From assembly GCF_007713735.2 (NCBI RefSeq), contig NZ_VMNW02000012.1:62001-126000 (forward strand): a DNA stretch of 64,000 bases, in the 5' to 3' direction. This DNA comes from Amycolatopsis acidicola (GTDB lineage: Bacteria; Actinomycetota; Actinomycetes; Mycobacteriales; Pseudonocardiaceae). A program made the position numbers and the translations under genes. Shown in pieces: positions 43,594 through 52,148 of the stretch. Under the pieces are notes generated by a model. That model was not told the origin of the DNA, searched no databases, and was given only the letters and a program-made list of their open reading frames with translations. Each line of letters begins with the position of its first letter. Positions within the stretch are counted from its first letter, which is position 1.

Positions 43594-43968
43594 ATGAACC
43601 GGCCCGCGGACCAGTGGTACGGCGACGACTCCGGTCCTCTGGTCCGGTTGTACGCGCTGACGAAGGGGCGGGCGCGGCCGGCAGGCGAGTTCCTGGACGT
43701 GATCGCGCTCGTGTGCGGCACCACCGATCCCGACAACGACCTGACGCTGAGCCCCGAGCAGGCGACCCTGCTCACCCTGTGCCGTGATTCGCTCCTGTCG
43801 GTCGCCGAACTCTGTGCCAGGGCGAACCTTCCGCTCAACGTCACCCGGGTGCTGCTGGCCGACCTGCAGCGCGGCGGGCACGTCCGGATCGTGCGGCCCG
43901 GGCAGCCCGGCCGGATTCGCGACGACCACATACTGAGGGAAGTGCTCGATGGACTCCGTGCGCTCTGA
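43594..43968 (+). CDS. cvnC: DUF742 protein of the conservon
   Basis: A 124-residue DUF742 protein with the typical start SGPLVRLYALTKGRARP and a winged-helix-like middle (LCRDSLLSVAELCARANLPLNVTRVLLADL; shown in outline only). It probably relays between the Roadblock protein and the GTPase. Its 3' end overlaps the GTPase gene by 20 bases. Confidence 0.9.
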   Translation: MNRPADQWYGDDSGPLVRLYALTKGRARPAGEFLDVIALVCGTTDPDNDLTLSPEQATLLTLCRDSLLSVAELCARANLPLNVTRVLLADLQRGGHVRIVRPGQPGRIRDDHILREVLDGLRAL

Positions 43969-44539
43969 GCGCCGCGCCGCCGCGCGGCCCTTCGTCGCCT
44001 TGAAGATCCTCATCGCGGGCGGGTTCGGCGCCGGCAAGACCACGATGGTCGGCGCCGTCAGCGAGATTCCCCCGCTGCGCACGGAGGAACTGCTCACCGA
44101 GGCCGGCGTGGCCGTGGACGATGCCAGTGGCGTCGAGACCAAGACGACCACCACGGTCGCGCTGGACTTCGGCCGCATCACCTTCGACGAGCGGCTCGCG
44201 CTGTACCTGTTCGGCACGCCGGGCCAGGACCGGTTCTGGTTCTTCTGGGACGACATCGCCCATGGCGCGCTCGGAGCCGTCGTCGTCGCCGACCCGCGCC
44301 GCCTCGAAAGCTGTTTCCCGGCGGTCGACTACTTCGAAAGCCGCGGAATTCCGTTCGTCATAGCGGTGAACTGCTTCGCCGGTGCCCGCCGGTACCGGGT
44401 CGAGCACGTCACCACCGCGCTCGATCTCGACGAAGGCACGCCCGTCATGCTGTGCGACGCGAGGGACAAATCCTCGGCGAAGGACGTGCTGATCGCCCTG
44501 GTGGAACGCGTCCGTCGAATGTCGACAAAGGACTCATGA
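43949..44539 (+). CDS. cvnD: Conservon small GTPase (CvnD)
   Basis: A 196-residue Ras-like GTPase with Walker A GGFGAGKTT at residues 24-32, the switch region around TTTTVALDFGRI, and the Walker B/switch II GTPGQDRFW. The usual NKxD base motif is replaced by VNCFAGA, a common feature of this bacterial family. It is the output element of the conservon, which in Streptomyces affects development and secondary metabolism. It converges with the gene at 44534, overlapping it by six bases. Confidence 0.9.
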   Translation: MDSVRSERRAAARPFVALKILIAGGFGAGKTTMVGAVSEIPPLRTEELLTEAGVAVDDASGVETKTTTTVALDFGRITFDERLALYLFGTPGQDRFWFFWDDIAHGALGAVVVADPRRLESCFPAVDYFESRGIPFVIAVNCFAGARRYRVEHVTTALDLDEGTPVMLCDARDKSSAKDVLIALVERVRRMSTKDS

Positions 44540-45331
44540 GCCGCGGGGGAATCGCGGGTCCGTGGCCCGTTGTTCGGACATGCGGGCGACGTGTTCGGAG
44601 GCGACGGAGAAACCCGCGGCGAACGTCCGGCCCGGTGTCGCGTCCTGGCGCACGGTGGCGGCGAACGAGCGGAGCCGGTCGGCGAGTTCCTTGCTGGTGA
44701 ACGATTCCGTGACGTGCAGCTCGCCGGGCGCGTTGAGCGCGTCGAGCAGTTGTCCGCCTCGGCGGTGCAGGGATGTGAGGTCGCGGCGCGCTTCTTTGAG
44801 TGCTGTCGTGGCGAAACGCACCAGGTACCTGCCGAGTTCCCAGGCGGCCGCCGCGCGTTCTTCCGCCGTCCAGGCGGGCCGCGCTCGTTCCAGGACGTCG
44901 TGCATGTGGTCGCGCACCACCGGGATCGCCGGTGGCGGGGGCATGGGGCTCCGTAGCCGATCCAAGAGATCGAGGGCGTCCGGCCGGGGAGCGGGTGGGC
45001 GTCGGAGGTGGTGGGACAGCTCGATCCGGCAGGCCCGCAGTCCACGCAGGTAGCCCTCGGCGTATTCGCCCGAGCCGATGGCGGGCATGCCGAGAATTGT
45101 CGTGTCGAGGGAATGCAGGGCGACGGAAATGGTGAACTGCCGCAATTCAGTCATGATGCCCTGGGCCTGCTCCCGGCGGTCGAACACCGCGCGGGCGGCG
45201 TCGACCCAGTCCGGCTGGCCTTGCAGCAGCTGTTTGCCGAGGTCCCAGTTGTCGCGGTCGGCGTAGCGTTTCTCGTTCAGGTGCCGGGAGAGCGCCGCCA
45301 CCCAGGTCGTGTCCACCTCGTTCGCGCCCAC
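44534..45331 (-). CDS. Protein of unknown function, probably leaderless
   Basis: A 265-residue soluble, mostly helical protein with no family I recognise. GTG 45331 is chosen because a consensus -10 (TATAGT, minus strand, 45343-45338) ends six bases before it, which would place the transcript start at the GTG itself. No ribosome site is present, in keeping with leaderless translation. It is divergent from a VOC protein and convergent with the conservon GTPase. Its start is uncertain; a second in-frame GTG follows five codons later. Confidence 0.6.
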   Translation of the reverse strand: MGANEVDTTWVAALSRHLNEKRYADRDNWDLGKQLLQGQPDWVDAARAVFDRREQAQGIMTELRQFTISVALHSLDTTILGMPAIGSGEYAEGYLRGLRACRIELSHHLRRPPAPRPDALDLLDRLRSPMPPPPAIPVVRDHMHDVLERARPAWTAEERAAAAWELGRYLVRFATTALKEARRDLTSLHRRGGQLLDALNAPGELHVTESFTSKELADRLRSFAATVRQDATPGRTFAAGFSVASEHVARMSEQRATDPRFPRGS

Positions 45332-45424
45332 GTCCGGACTATAGGACCGCGCGGCCGGGACCGGTCCCGGGCACGCTGGTTGATCGGCCCGGGGCGGCGA
45401 TCTTGGTTTGACTAGGCTCGGGCC

Positions 45425-46096
45425 ATGTTTCATCTTGATCACCTCTGCCTCGGTGTCCGCGATCTTGCCGACGGCGTGCGGCGAGTGCACGAGGAGACGG
45501 GGCTCGCCTACTACGACGGTGGAGTCCTGGCCGGCAGCATCGGGAACACGATCTTCCCGCTCGGCGAGGACGTCTATCTGGAGGTCGAGGCGGTGACGGC
45601 CCCCGCGGCCGAGCGGAACGAGGCGGCGGCCTGGTTCGACCGGGTCGTCGCGGACGGCGACCGGTGGATGTTCTGGTGCTTGCGCGCCGAGACGATCGAC
45701 GAGCTGACCGCGGTCGCGGAGCGGCTCGGTGGCGAGGTGTCGCGGGTTCCGGGGCGCGTCCAGGCCGACGGCACCCAGCGCCTCATCATCACCGCGCCCG
45801 GCTCGGACCGCGTGTTCGACGCGTGCTGGCGCCGGGGGCTGCCGAACTGGTTCTACCGGGAGGATCCGGGCACGAACCCGGATCGTGGTGCGGCGGAGCA
45901 CGGCGAGCGCGGGGCGGGCGTGACCCGGCTGGAGATCGGTGCCGACGCCGCGGAACTGCGGGAGCACATCGGCGCCGAACTCTTCGACCGGCTGCCACTA
46001 GAGGTCGTGCCCGGCAAGCCGGGCGTGCACGCGATCACGGTGCGCACTGAGTCCGGGCACGAGGTCACGCTGCGCCGGGACCCGGCTGGGCTGTAG
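45425..46096 (+). CDS. VOC family (glyoxalase-like) protein
   Basis: A 223-residue vicinal-oxygen-chelate protein. The N-terminal strand FHLDHLCLGVRDLADGVRRV is the typical first half-module, and TIFPLGEDVYLEVEAV carries a possible Glu metal ligand. It resembles the glyoxalase-like domain group of unknown substrates. TAGGCT at 45413-45418 lies six bases before the ATG, so its mRNA may also be leaderless. Confidence 0.8.
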   Translation: MFHLDHLCLGVRDLADGVRRVHEETGLAYYDGGVLAGSIGNTIFPLGEDVYLEVEAVTAPAAERNEAAAWFDRVVADGDRWMFWCLRAETIDELTAVAERLGGEVSRVPGRVQADGTQRLIITAPGSDRVFDACWRRGLPNWFYREDPGTNPDRGAAEHGERGAGVTRLEIGADAAELREHIGAELFDRLPLEVVPGKPGVHAITVRTESGHEVTLRRDPAGL

Positions 46097-46193
46097 TGGG
46101 GCCCGTCTCCGTACGGCGCGATGGGAAGGTTCGCCGGATCGCGGCCTTCGGCGGCGGCTGTCCGCCCGCCGTCTCCGAAAGGCGCGTCAGGGT

Positions 46194-46544
46194 TTGCGGC
46201 GCAGGCCTCGTCGAACAGCGCGTCCGTTGCGGGTGAACCGTCCGTCAGCGCCCGGCCGAGGTAGCGGAAGACGGTCGCGCCCCCGCAACCTCTACGAGTA
46301 CGGCACGGTGATCACGCTCGTGGCCGCTGCCGCATGGCTCGTCATCCACGTCACCACCACCGCCATCACCGGCGTGCTCGTCTTGCCCGGCGTCGCGAGC
46401 ATCCTCTACCTCGCCGGATCCCTGCGACCGCAAGCGGAACCGCCGCAACGCGAGACGCGGTACCGGATCGCCTACCGTGCCACGATCATCGGGTTCCCGC
46501 TGTTCGCCGTCAGCTGCGGCGCCGTGTGGGCGGAATCGGCCTGA
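46194..46544 (+). CDS. Small membrane protein (uncertain)
   Basis: A possible 116-residue protein from TTG 46194, or 103 residues from GTG 46233, with an Arg-rich N-terminus and two or three hydrophobic segments (VITLVAAAAWLVIHVTTTAI, GVLVLPGVASILYLAG, TIIGFPLFAVSCGAVWA). No convincing ribosome site precedes either start. It ends 18 bases before the convergent FadR-type gene. The membrane segments make it more likely real than chance, but the 5' end may be wrong. Confidence 0.45.
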   Translation: MRRRPRRTARPLRVNRPSAPGRGSGRRSRPRNLYEYGTVITLVAAAAWLVIHVTTTAITGVLVLPGVASILYLAGSLRPQAEPPQRETRYRIAYRATIIGFPLFAVSCGAVWAESA

Positions 46545-46562
46545 GGCCGTAGGGCCGCGGCC

Positions 46563-47312
46563 CTACGCCTTCGCGTGCGCCACGAGGTGCTTGCGCAGGT
46601 ACGTGAGGTGCTTGACGATCGCGCTCTCCGCGGCGTCGGGGTTCCGCTCGGCGATGGCGTCCACGATCGCCTTGTGCTGGCGGACCGTGGTGCGGCCGAC
46701 CTCGGGGGAGAGGTCCAGGTAGTGCACCGGCTCGGTTTCGTGGTGCAGCGCGGAAACCAGTGACGCCAGCACGCGGTTGCCCGAGGCCTGCGCGATCAGC
46801 GAATGGAACTGCTCGTCGAGCTTGGGCACTTCCGGATCGTCGACGGAGGCGGTCTTCTGCCGCTGCACGATGTCCCGCAGCCGCTCGAGGTCTTCGGCGG
46901 TGCGGTTGGCCGCGGCGAGCCGGACGGCCGGGACCTCCAGGTGCTGCCGCACCTCGGCGACCTCGGTGAAATCGATGCTGCCCAGGGTCAGCAGGTTGTG
47001 CACGCTGTCGATGACGGCGGACCCGAGCGAGGTGTGGTCGACGAGCTGGACGAAGTTCCCGCCGCGGGAGCCGGGCACCTTGTAGATCAGCCGCTGGGTG
47101 GTCAGCGACCGCAGCGCCTCCCGCACGGTGGTGCGGCTGACGTTGAACTGCCGCGCCAGCTCGGCCTCGGGCGGGAGCAGGTCCCCGGACTTCAGCTCGC
47201 CGGACAGGATCGCCACCCGGATCCGTTCCTCGACCTGCTCACGCGGCCGGAGCACTTTCTGGCCGATCACCCTGGCCTGCTGAGCATCGCGGAGCTCTGC
47301 CACCTGCGTCAC
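46563..47312 (-). CDS. FadR-subfamily GntR transcriptional regulator
   Basis: A 249-residue regulator. The winged helix (residues about 20-90) includes GDLLPPEAELARQFNVSRTTVREALRSL. The FCD domain has the metal-type residues KLDEQFHSLIA and RQHKAIVDAI. It starts at GTG 47312 and is divergent from an MHS transporter gene. A perfect CATTGTC-C-GACAATG repeat lies in the shared promoter, and a related repeat lies before the CoA-transferase operon at 48926. It probably represses both until the substrate or its CoA ester appears. Confidence 0.87.
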   Translation of the reverse strand: MTQVAELRDAQQARVIGQKVLRPREQVEERIRVAILSGELKSGDLLPPEAELARQFNVSRTTVREALRSLTTQRLIYKVPGSRGGNFVQLVDHTSLGSAVIDSVHNLLTLGSIDFTEVAEVRQHLEVPAVRLAAANRTAEDLERLRDIVQRQKTASVDDPEVPKLDEQFHSLIAQASGNRVLASLVSALHHETEPVHYLDLSPEVGRTTVRQHKAIVDAIAERNPDAAESAIVKHLTYLRKHLVAHAKA

Positions 47313-47354
47313 CTACCTACCGCTCAAGACGTGAACCGCGCGAGTATAGCGGTT

Positions 47355-47369
47355 CATTGTCCGACAATG
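47355..47369. promoter_or_regulatory. Operator-like repeat CATTGTC-C-GACAATG
   Basis: A perfect seven-base inverted repeat with a single central base, 42 bp upstream of the divergent regulator gene. A half copy (CATTGTC) occurs at 47439-47445, and a related full repeat occurs at 48899-48911. The TTGTC-N-GACAA core is typical of FadR-subfamily sites. Confidence 0.65.
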
Positions 47370-47457
47370 CCACGCGACGCCCGTGCTTGTCCAACCCGCC
47401 GCGCCGGTGGACGGGCCTCCCCGCGCCGCTTTCCGAGGCATTGTCAAAAGTTGGACC

Positions 47458-47486
47458 TTGAACAAGCGGACCTTCTGACCTACGGT
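47458..47486 (+). promoter_or_regulatory. Promoter of the MHS transporter gene
   Basis: TTGAAC (47458-47463) and TACGGT (47481-47486) are spaced 17 bp apart, 55 bp before the transporter ATG. The operator half-site at 47439 is just upstream. Confidence 0.5.
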
Positions 47487-47541
47487 CACTCCCATCGCAA
47501 CGACGCGTCGCTTCCGGGCGCGGGCAAACCCAGGAGAAAGC

Positions 47542-48876
47542 ATGGCTACGCAGGCCCCGGCTCCATCGGTGTCCATCGGGAAGATCGCTTTCGCGAGTTT
47601 CATCGGCACCGTCATCGAGTTCTTCGACTTCTTCATCTTCGGCACGGCTTCGGCCCTGATCTTCAACAAGATCTTCTTCCCCGCGCTCGATCCGCTGGCC
47701 GGAACGCTCGCCAGTTTCGCCACGTTCGGCGTGGCCTTCGCCGCCCGCCCGCTCGGCGGTGTCCTTTTCGGACACTGGGGGGACCGGCTGGGGCGCAAGA
47801 AGATGCTGGTGCTCAGCCTCGTCCTGATGGGCGTTGGCACCGCGATGGTCGGAGTGCTGCCGACGTATGGCCAGATCGGCATCGGCGCGCCGCTGCTGCT
47901 GGTGCTCTCGCGATTGCTGCAGGGCGTCGCGATCGGCGGTGAGTGGAGCGGCGCCGTGCTGATGGCCGTCGAGCACGCCCCGCCGGGCAAACGCGCCTTC
48001 TACGGCAGCTGGCCGCAATGCGGTGTTCCGGCGGGCCTGGTGCTGGCGACCGCGCTGTTCTACCTCGTCGAGCAGCTTCCGGCGGACGCGATGCGGACCT
48101 GGGGCTGGCGGCTCCCGTTCCTGGTCAGCGTGGTGCTGGTGGCGCTCGGCCTCTACATCCGGCTGCGGATCTCCGAGTCACCCGCGTTCGCCTCCGTGCA
48201 GGACAAGGGGGAACAGGCGAAGTTCCCCGCCGGCGAGGTGATCCGGAAGTCGTGGAAGGCGATCCTGATCGCGATCTTTTCCATGGCGGCGGCCAACATC
48301 CCGTTCTACCTGGCCACGGTCTTCGCGCTGAGCTACGGTTCCCAGCAGCCCGGCGTCACCAGGGGGACGGTGCTGCTGGCGGTGTGCGTGGCCTCGCTGA
48401 TCCAGATCTTCACCATCCCCGCCGCCGCCATGCTGGCCGACAAGTACGGGCGGCGGCCCGTGCTGCTCGTGGGCTGCGTGCTCACGGTGCTGGAAGGATT
48501 CCCGTTCTTCTGGCTGATCGACACCGGCAGCACGATCGCGATCCTGCTGGCGATGGTGATCGCCCTGCCGATCGCGCACACGCTGACCTACTCCGTGTTG
48601 GCCAGCTTCGTGCCGGAGTTGTTCGAGACCCGGTTGCGCTACAGCGGTTCGGCGATCGGCTACCAGGTCGGCGGCATGATCATGAGCGGTCCGGTTCCCT
48701 TCGTCGCCGCGGCCCTGTACTCGTGGGCCGGTGGCGCGTGGTCGCTTTCGCTGTACATCGTGCTCGGTGGCGTGCTGACGTTCGTGGCCGTCTACCTGGC
48801 GAGGGAGTCCTACCGGGACGACATCGCCGGCCTCGATGACGCCGGGATCGCGCGGGATACGACGCACGCCACCTGA
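47542..48876 (+). CDS. MHS-family MFS transporter
   Basis: A 444-residue transporter with the MHS signature IEFFDFFIFGTASALIF near residue 25, GHWGDRLGRKKM near residue 77, and ADKYGRRPVLL near residue 300. ATG 47542 follows CAGGAGAAAG. It lies between the FadR-type regulator and the acyl-CoA operon and likely brings in the operon's substrate. MHS proteins carry organic acids, betaines and similar compounds. Confidence 0.87.
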   Translation: MATQAPAPSVSIGKIAFASFIGTVIEFFDFFIFGTASALIFNKIFFPALDPLAGTLASFATFGVAFAARPLGGVLFGHWGDRLGRKKMLVLSLVLMGVGTAMVGVLPTYGQIGIGAPLLLVLSRLLQGVAIGGEWSGAVLMAVEHAPPGKRAFYGSWPQCGVPAGLVLATALFYLVEQLPADAMRTWGWRLPFLVSVVLVALGLYIRLRISESPAFASVQDKGEQAKFPAGEVIRKSWKAILIAIFSMAAANIPFYLATVFALSYGSQQPGVTRGTVLLAVCVASLIQIFTIPAAAMLADKYGRRPVLLVGCVLTVLEGFPFFWLIDTGSTIAILLAMVIALPIAHTLTYSVLASFVPELFETRLRYSGSAIGYQVGGMIMSGPVPFVAAALYSWAGGAWSLSLYIVLGGVLTFVAVYLARESYRDDIAGLDDAGIARDTTHAT

Positions 48877-48884
48877 GCCCGACC

Positions 48885-48913
48885 TTGACCCTGAGGCTAA
48901 TGTCCAACATTAT
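48885..48913 (+). promoter_or_regulatory. Promoter and operator of the CoA-transferase operon
   Basis: TTGACC (48885-48890) is followed after 17 bp by CATTAT (48908-48913). The inverted repeat AATGT-CCA-ACATT (48899-48911) fills the spacer and overlaps the -10, an ideal place for a repressor. It resembles the CATTGTC-C-GACAATG site near the FadR-type gene at 46563. Confidence 0.55.
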
Positions 48914-48925
48914 GAAGGCGTGCAG

Positions 48926-50152
48926 ATGAACCACCAGGATCAGGGCGGCTCCGCCGGGGGGCCGCTGGCAGGGTTGAAGGTCGTCGACATGACGACCTCC
49001 TACGCGGGCCCGACGGCCTCGATGTACCTGGCCGACCTCGGCGCGGACGTGATCAAGGTCGAGCGGCCGGGCGCCGGTGACGACGCCCGGTCGTGGGGTC
49101 CGCCGTTCGTCCGGGACACCTCGGCCTGGTTCGCCTCGGCGAACCGCAACAAGCGCTCGGTGGTGATCAACCTGCGGGACCCGCGCGGGCTGCGCACCCT
49201 GCGGCGGCTCATCGGCGAGGCCGACGTGTTCATGGAGAACCTGAACCCGGGCAAGCTCGCTTCGCTCGGCATCGACCACGAGACGGTGCGCGCGGAGTCC
49301 CCGCGGCTGATCTACTGCGCGATGTCGGGCTTCGGGCTCGACGGGCCGGACAGCGCGCTGCCGGGCTACGACCTCGCCGCGCAGGCCCGGTCCGGGATCA
49401 TGTCGGTCACGGGCCCGAAAGGCGGTTCGCCGCAACGGGTTTCCTCGGCACTGTCCGATGTGGTCACCGGGATGTGCGCGGCGCTGGCGGTCAGCGCCGC
49501 GGTGGTGCGCCAGCGGGAACACGGCGATGGCGAGCTGATCGACGTGTCCCTGCTGGACTCCGACCTCGCCGTGATGGCGCCGCGGATCGCGGCCTACCTG
49601 GCCGGCGAGCCCGAGCCGGCGCCCAGCGGCGGTACCGATTCGGTGCTTGCGGTGTACCAGTCGTTCGCCACGGCGGACCGGGATCTCGCCATCGCCATCG
49701 GCAACGACCCGATTTGGCGGCGGTTCTGCGACGTGATCGGAACCCCGGAACTGGGCGCGGATCCGGAGCTGGCGGACAACGCCGGGCGCCGGGTGCACCG
49801 GGAGCGGCTCGTCGCCGCGGTGACGGAAAAGCTCGCCGGGCGCACCGCCGCCGAATGGCAGAAGATACTCGGTGAAGCGGGAATCCCGTGCTCCCTCGTG
49901 CAAGGGCTGTCCGAAGTGGTCGAAGATCCGCAGGTGGTCGCGCGCGGGGCGCTGCTCCCGGTGCCGGGCACCGGCGGGGCGCTGCACAGCGTGCACAGCC
50001 CGTTCCGCTTCGGCTCCATCCCGCGGCCGCGCAACACCGCGTTCCCGGCGCTCGGCGCGCACACCCGCGAGGTGCTGGGAGAACACGGATTCACCGACGA
50101 AGACATCGACACGCTCATCGCGGAGGGTGCCGTGCAGGAGGGTGCGAGGTGA
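48926..50152 (+). CDS. Type III CoA-transferase (CaiB/BaiF family)
   Basis: A 408-residue formyl-CoA-transferase-like enzyme. The N-terminal motif GLKVVDMTTSYAGPTASMYL and ADVIKVERP are characteristic. The catalytic Asp is likely that in LLDSDLAV near residue 210. It would move CoA from one acid to another. ATG 48926 is used; a GTG two codons earlier coincides with the predicted transcript start and could be a leaderless start. It is the first gene of an eleven-gene acyl-CoA operon. Confidence 0.87.
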   Translation: MNHQDQGGSAGGPLAGLKVVDMTTSYAGPTASMYLADLGADVIKVERPGAGDDARSWGPPFVRDTSAWFASANRNKRSVVINLRDPRGLRTLRRLIGEADVFMENLNPGKLASLGIDHETVRAESPRLIYCAMSGFGLDGPDSALPGYDLAAQARSGIMSVTGPKGGSPQRVSSALSDVVTGMCAALAVSAAVVRQREHGDGELIDVSLLDSDLAVMAPRIAAYLAGEPEPAPSGGTDSVLAVYQSFATADRDLAIAIGNDPIWRRFCDVIGTPELGADPELADNAGRRVHRERLVAAVTEKLAGRTAAEWQKILGEAGIPCSLVQGLSEVVEDPQVVARGALLPVPGTGGALHSVHSPFRFGSIPRPRNTAFPALGAHTREVLGEHGFTDEDIDTLIAEGAVQEGAR

Positions 50153-50931
50153 GCGAAGAGTTCGTCGCCGTCGAGGAGCACGGCGCCGTGGCGGTGGTGC
50201 GGATCGACCGGCCGTCCGTCCACAATGCACTCAATGCCGCCTTGCTACGGCGGCTCGGCGAGGAGATCGGCACGCTCGCCGGGAAGGCGCGGGCGATCGT
50301 GCTGACCGGCACGGGCGAAAAGGCGTTCAGCGCGGGCGCGGACCTCGACGAGCTGGCCACGCTGGACGCCGAGGCCGCGCATCCGGTGATGCGCGCCGGG
50401 CAGGAGGTGATCCGCCGGATCGAGCGGAGCCCGGTCCCGGTGCTCGCGGCGGTGAACGGGCTGGCACTCGGCGGCGGGTTCGAACTCGTGCTGGCCTGCT
50501 CGTTCGCGGTCGTGTCGCGCAAGGCGTCGTTCGGGTTGCCCGAGGCTGGCCTCGGCCTGATCCCCGGGTACGGCGGCACCCAGCGGCTCGCGCGGGTGAC
50601 CGGGCCCCACGTGGCCCGGCACGTGATGCTGACCGGCAGCCGGATCGACGCCGAGCGCGCGTACCAGCTGGGCCTGGCCGTGCTGCCGCCGGTCGAACCC
50701 GGCGAGCTGCTACCGGCGGCGCTGGAGGTCGCGAACACGATCGCCGCGAAGGGGCCGGGGGCGTGCCGCGCCATCCTGGAAGCCGTGGATCGCGGCCAGG
50801 ACATGCCGCTCGACGCCGGGCTGGCGCTGGAGACCGGGCTGGCCGCGCTGGCCATCGGCGGTACCGAGTCCGATGAGGGCGTGGCCGCGTTCAAGGGCAA
50901 GCGCGCCCCGGAGTTCGGAGACCTCGCATGA
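50149..50931 (+). CDS. Enoyl-CoA hydratase
   Basis: A 260-residue crotonase. Both oxyanion motifs are present (FSAGADLDEL near residue 64; NGLALGGGFEL near 104), with the catalytic-type segment GLPEAGLGLIPGYGGTQRLAR carrying a Glu in the expected place. It starts at GTG 50149, overlapping the CoA-transferase stop, and overlaps the acyl-CoA dehydrogenase gene. It is a conventional beta-oxidation hydratase. Confidence 0.88.
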   Translation: MSEEFVAVEEHGAVAVVRIDRPSVHNALNAALLRRLGEEIGTLAGKARAIVLTGTGEKAFSAGADLDELATLDAEAAHPVMRAGQEVIRRIERSPVPVLAAVNGLALGGGFELVLACSFAVVSRKASFGLPEAGLGLIPGYGGTQRLARVTGPHVARHVMLTGSRIDAERAYQLGLAVLPPVEPGELLPAALEVANTIAAKGPGACRAILEAVDRGQDMPLDAGLALETGLAALAIGGTESDEGVAAFKGKRAPEFGDLA

Positions 50932-52148
50932 ACACCGCGCCGCTCGACATCGACGTCGACCCGAAGGCGTACCTCGCGCATCACGAGAGCCTCGACGAGT
51001 CGGCCGCCGACGCGCTGCTCGACGAACGCGAGCGCGAGGTACGCGCGCGGGTGCGGGACGTCGTCGCGCACGAGGTCGCGCCCCGTGCGGCGGAGGCCGA
51101 CCGCACCCACGCGTTCGTCCACGACAGTTACCAGGCGCTGGCTTCCGCGGGCCTGGCCGGGCTGATCTTCCCGAAGCACCTCGGCGGCACCGGGGACACC
51201 AACGTCGCCTACGCCGCGGCGATGGAGGAGATCACCGCGGGCTGCGCCGCGACGAGCCTCGTCTACATGACCCAGATGCACGCGGCGTACCCGATCCTGA
51301 TCGCGGGCACCGGGGCGCTGGCCGAGCGCTACATCCCCGGCCTGCTCGCGGGAACGGCGTACGGCGCGCTGGGCATCACCGAACCGGGCGCGGGCAGCGA
51401 CGTGGCGAGCCTGCGCTCCGTCGCGACGCCGACCGACGACGGGTACTCGCTCAGCGGGTCGAAGACGTTCATCACCACCGGCGACAAGGCCGGCGTGATC
51501 ATCTGCTTCGCCACCGTGGACCGGTCGCTGGGCCGCAAGGGCGTCACCGCGTTCGTCCTGAATGGACAGTGGGCCGGGCTGGAGCGCGGTCGGCCGCTGA
51601 GCAAGCTGGGCATGCACGGGTCCAGCACGGCCGAGCTGTTCTTCGACGGCGTGCGGATCCCGGCGGATCACCGGCTCGGCGAGGAGGGCGGCGGCTGGCA
51701 GGTCGTGATGAACTCCGTGATCAAGTCCCGGATCAGCGCCGCCGCGCAGGGCGTCGGGCTCGCCCGCGCCGCCTACGGGCGGGCGTTGCGGGTGCTCACG
51801 CGCATCCACGGCGCGAAGCTGCCGGACGAGGCGGCGTTCGCGCTGGCCACTCTGCGCGGAAAGGTGTTGCAGGGCAGGCTGTTGCTGCTCAGCGTCGCCC
51901 GCGAGGTGGACCGCTCCAGCAGCCCGAACGCCGGGCAGATCGGGATCATGAAACAGACCTGCACCGACCTCGGTTTCGACGCCGCGCGCGAGGCGACGCG
52001 CGTCCTCGGCCCGTACGGGGACCTGACCGAACTGGGCGTGGAGCGGTGCCTGCGCGACGCGAAGGTCACCCAGATCTACGACGGCACCAACGAGGTGCAG
52101 CGGCTGCTCATCGCCCGCGACACCGCACGGAAGGCAGGAGAACGGTAG
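50928..52148 (+). CDS. Acyl-CoA dehydrogenase
   Basis: A 406-residue FAD enzyme of normal length. GITEPGAGSDVASLRS near residue 146 contacts FAD and substrate, and the catalytic Glu is in QIYDGTNEVQRLLIARD near residue 385. It would introduce the alpha,beta double bond in an acyl-CoA and pass electrons to ETF. A second, shorter acyl-CoA dehydrogenase-like gene at 55449 lacks this Glu and may be its partner. Confidence 0.9.
   Translation: MNTAPLDIDVDPKAYLAHHESLDESAADALLDEREREVRARVRDVVAHEVAPRAAEADRTHAFVHDSYQALASAGLAGLIFPKHLGGTGDTNVAYAAAMEEITAGCAATSLVYMTQMHAAYPILIAGTGALAERYIPGLLAGTAYGALGITEPGAGSDVASLRSVATPTDDGYSLSGSKTFITTGDKAGVIICFATVDRSLGRKGVTAFVLNGQWAGLERGRPLSKLGMHGSSTAELFFDGVRIPADHRLGEEGGGWQVVMNSVIKSRISAAAQGVGLARAAYGRALRVLTRIHGAKLPDEAAFALATLRGKVLQGRLLLLSVAREVDRSSSPNAGQIGIMKQTCTDLGFDAAREATRVLGPYGDLTELGVERCLRDAKVTQIYDGTNEVQRLLIARDTARKAGER

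Noticed and set aside
41726..43597. A 623-residue open frame over the conservon sensor.
   Set aside because: It is a frame-shifted shadow of the sensor gene with no domain and an Arg-rich composition.
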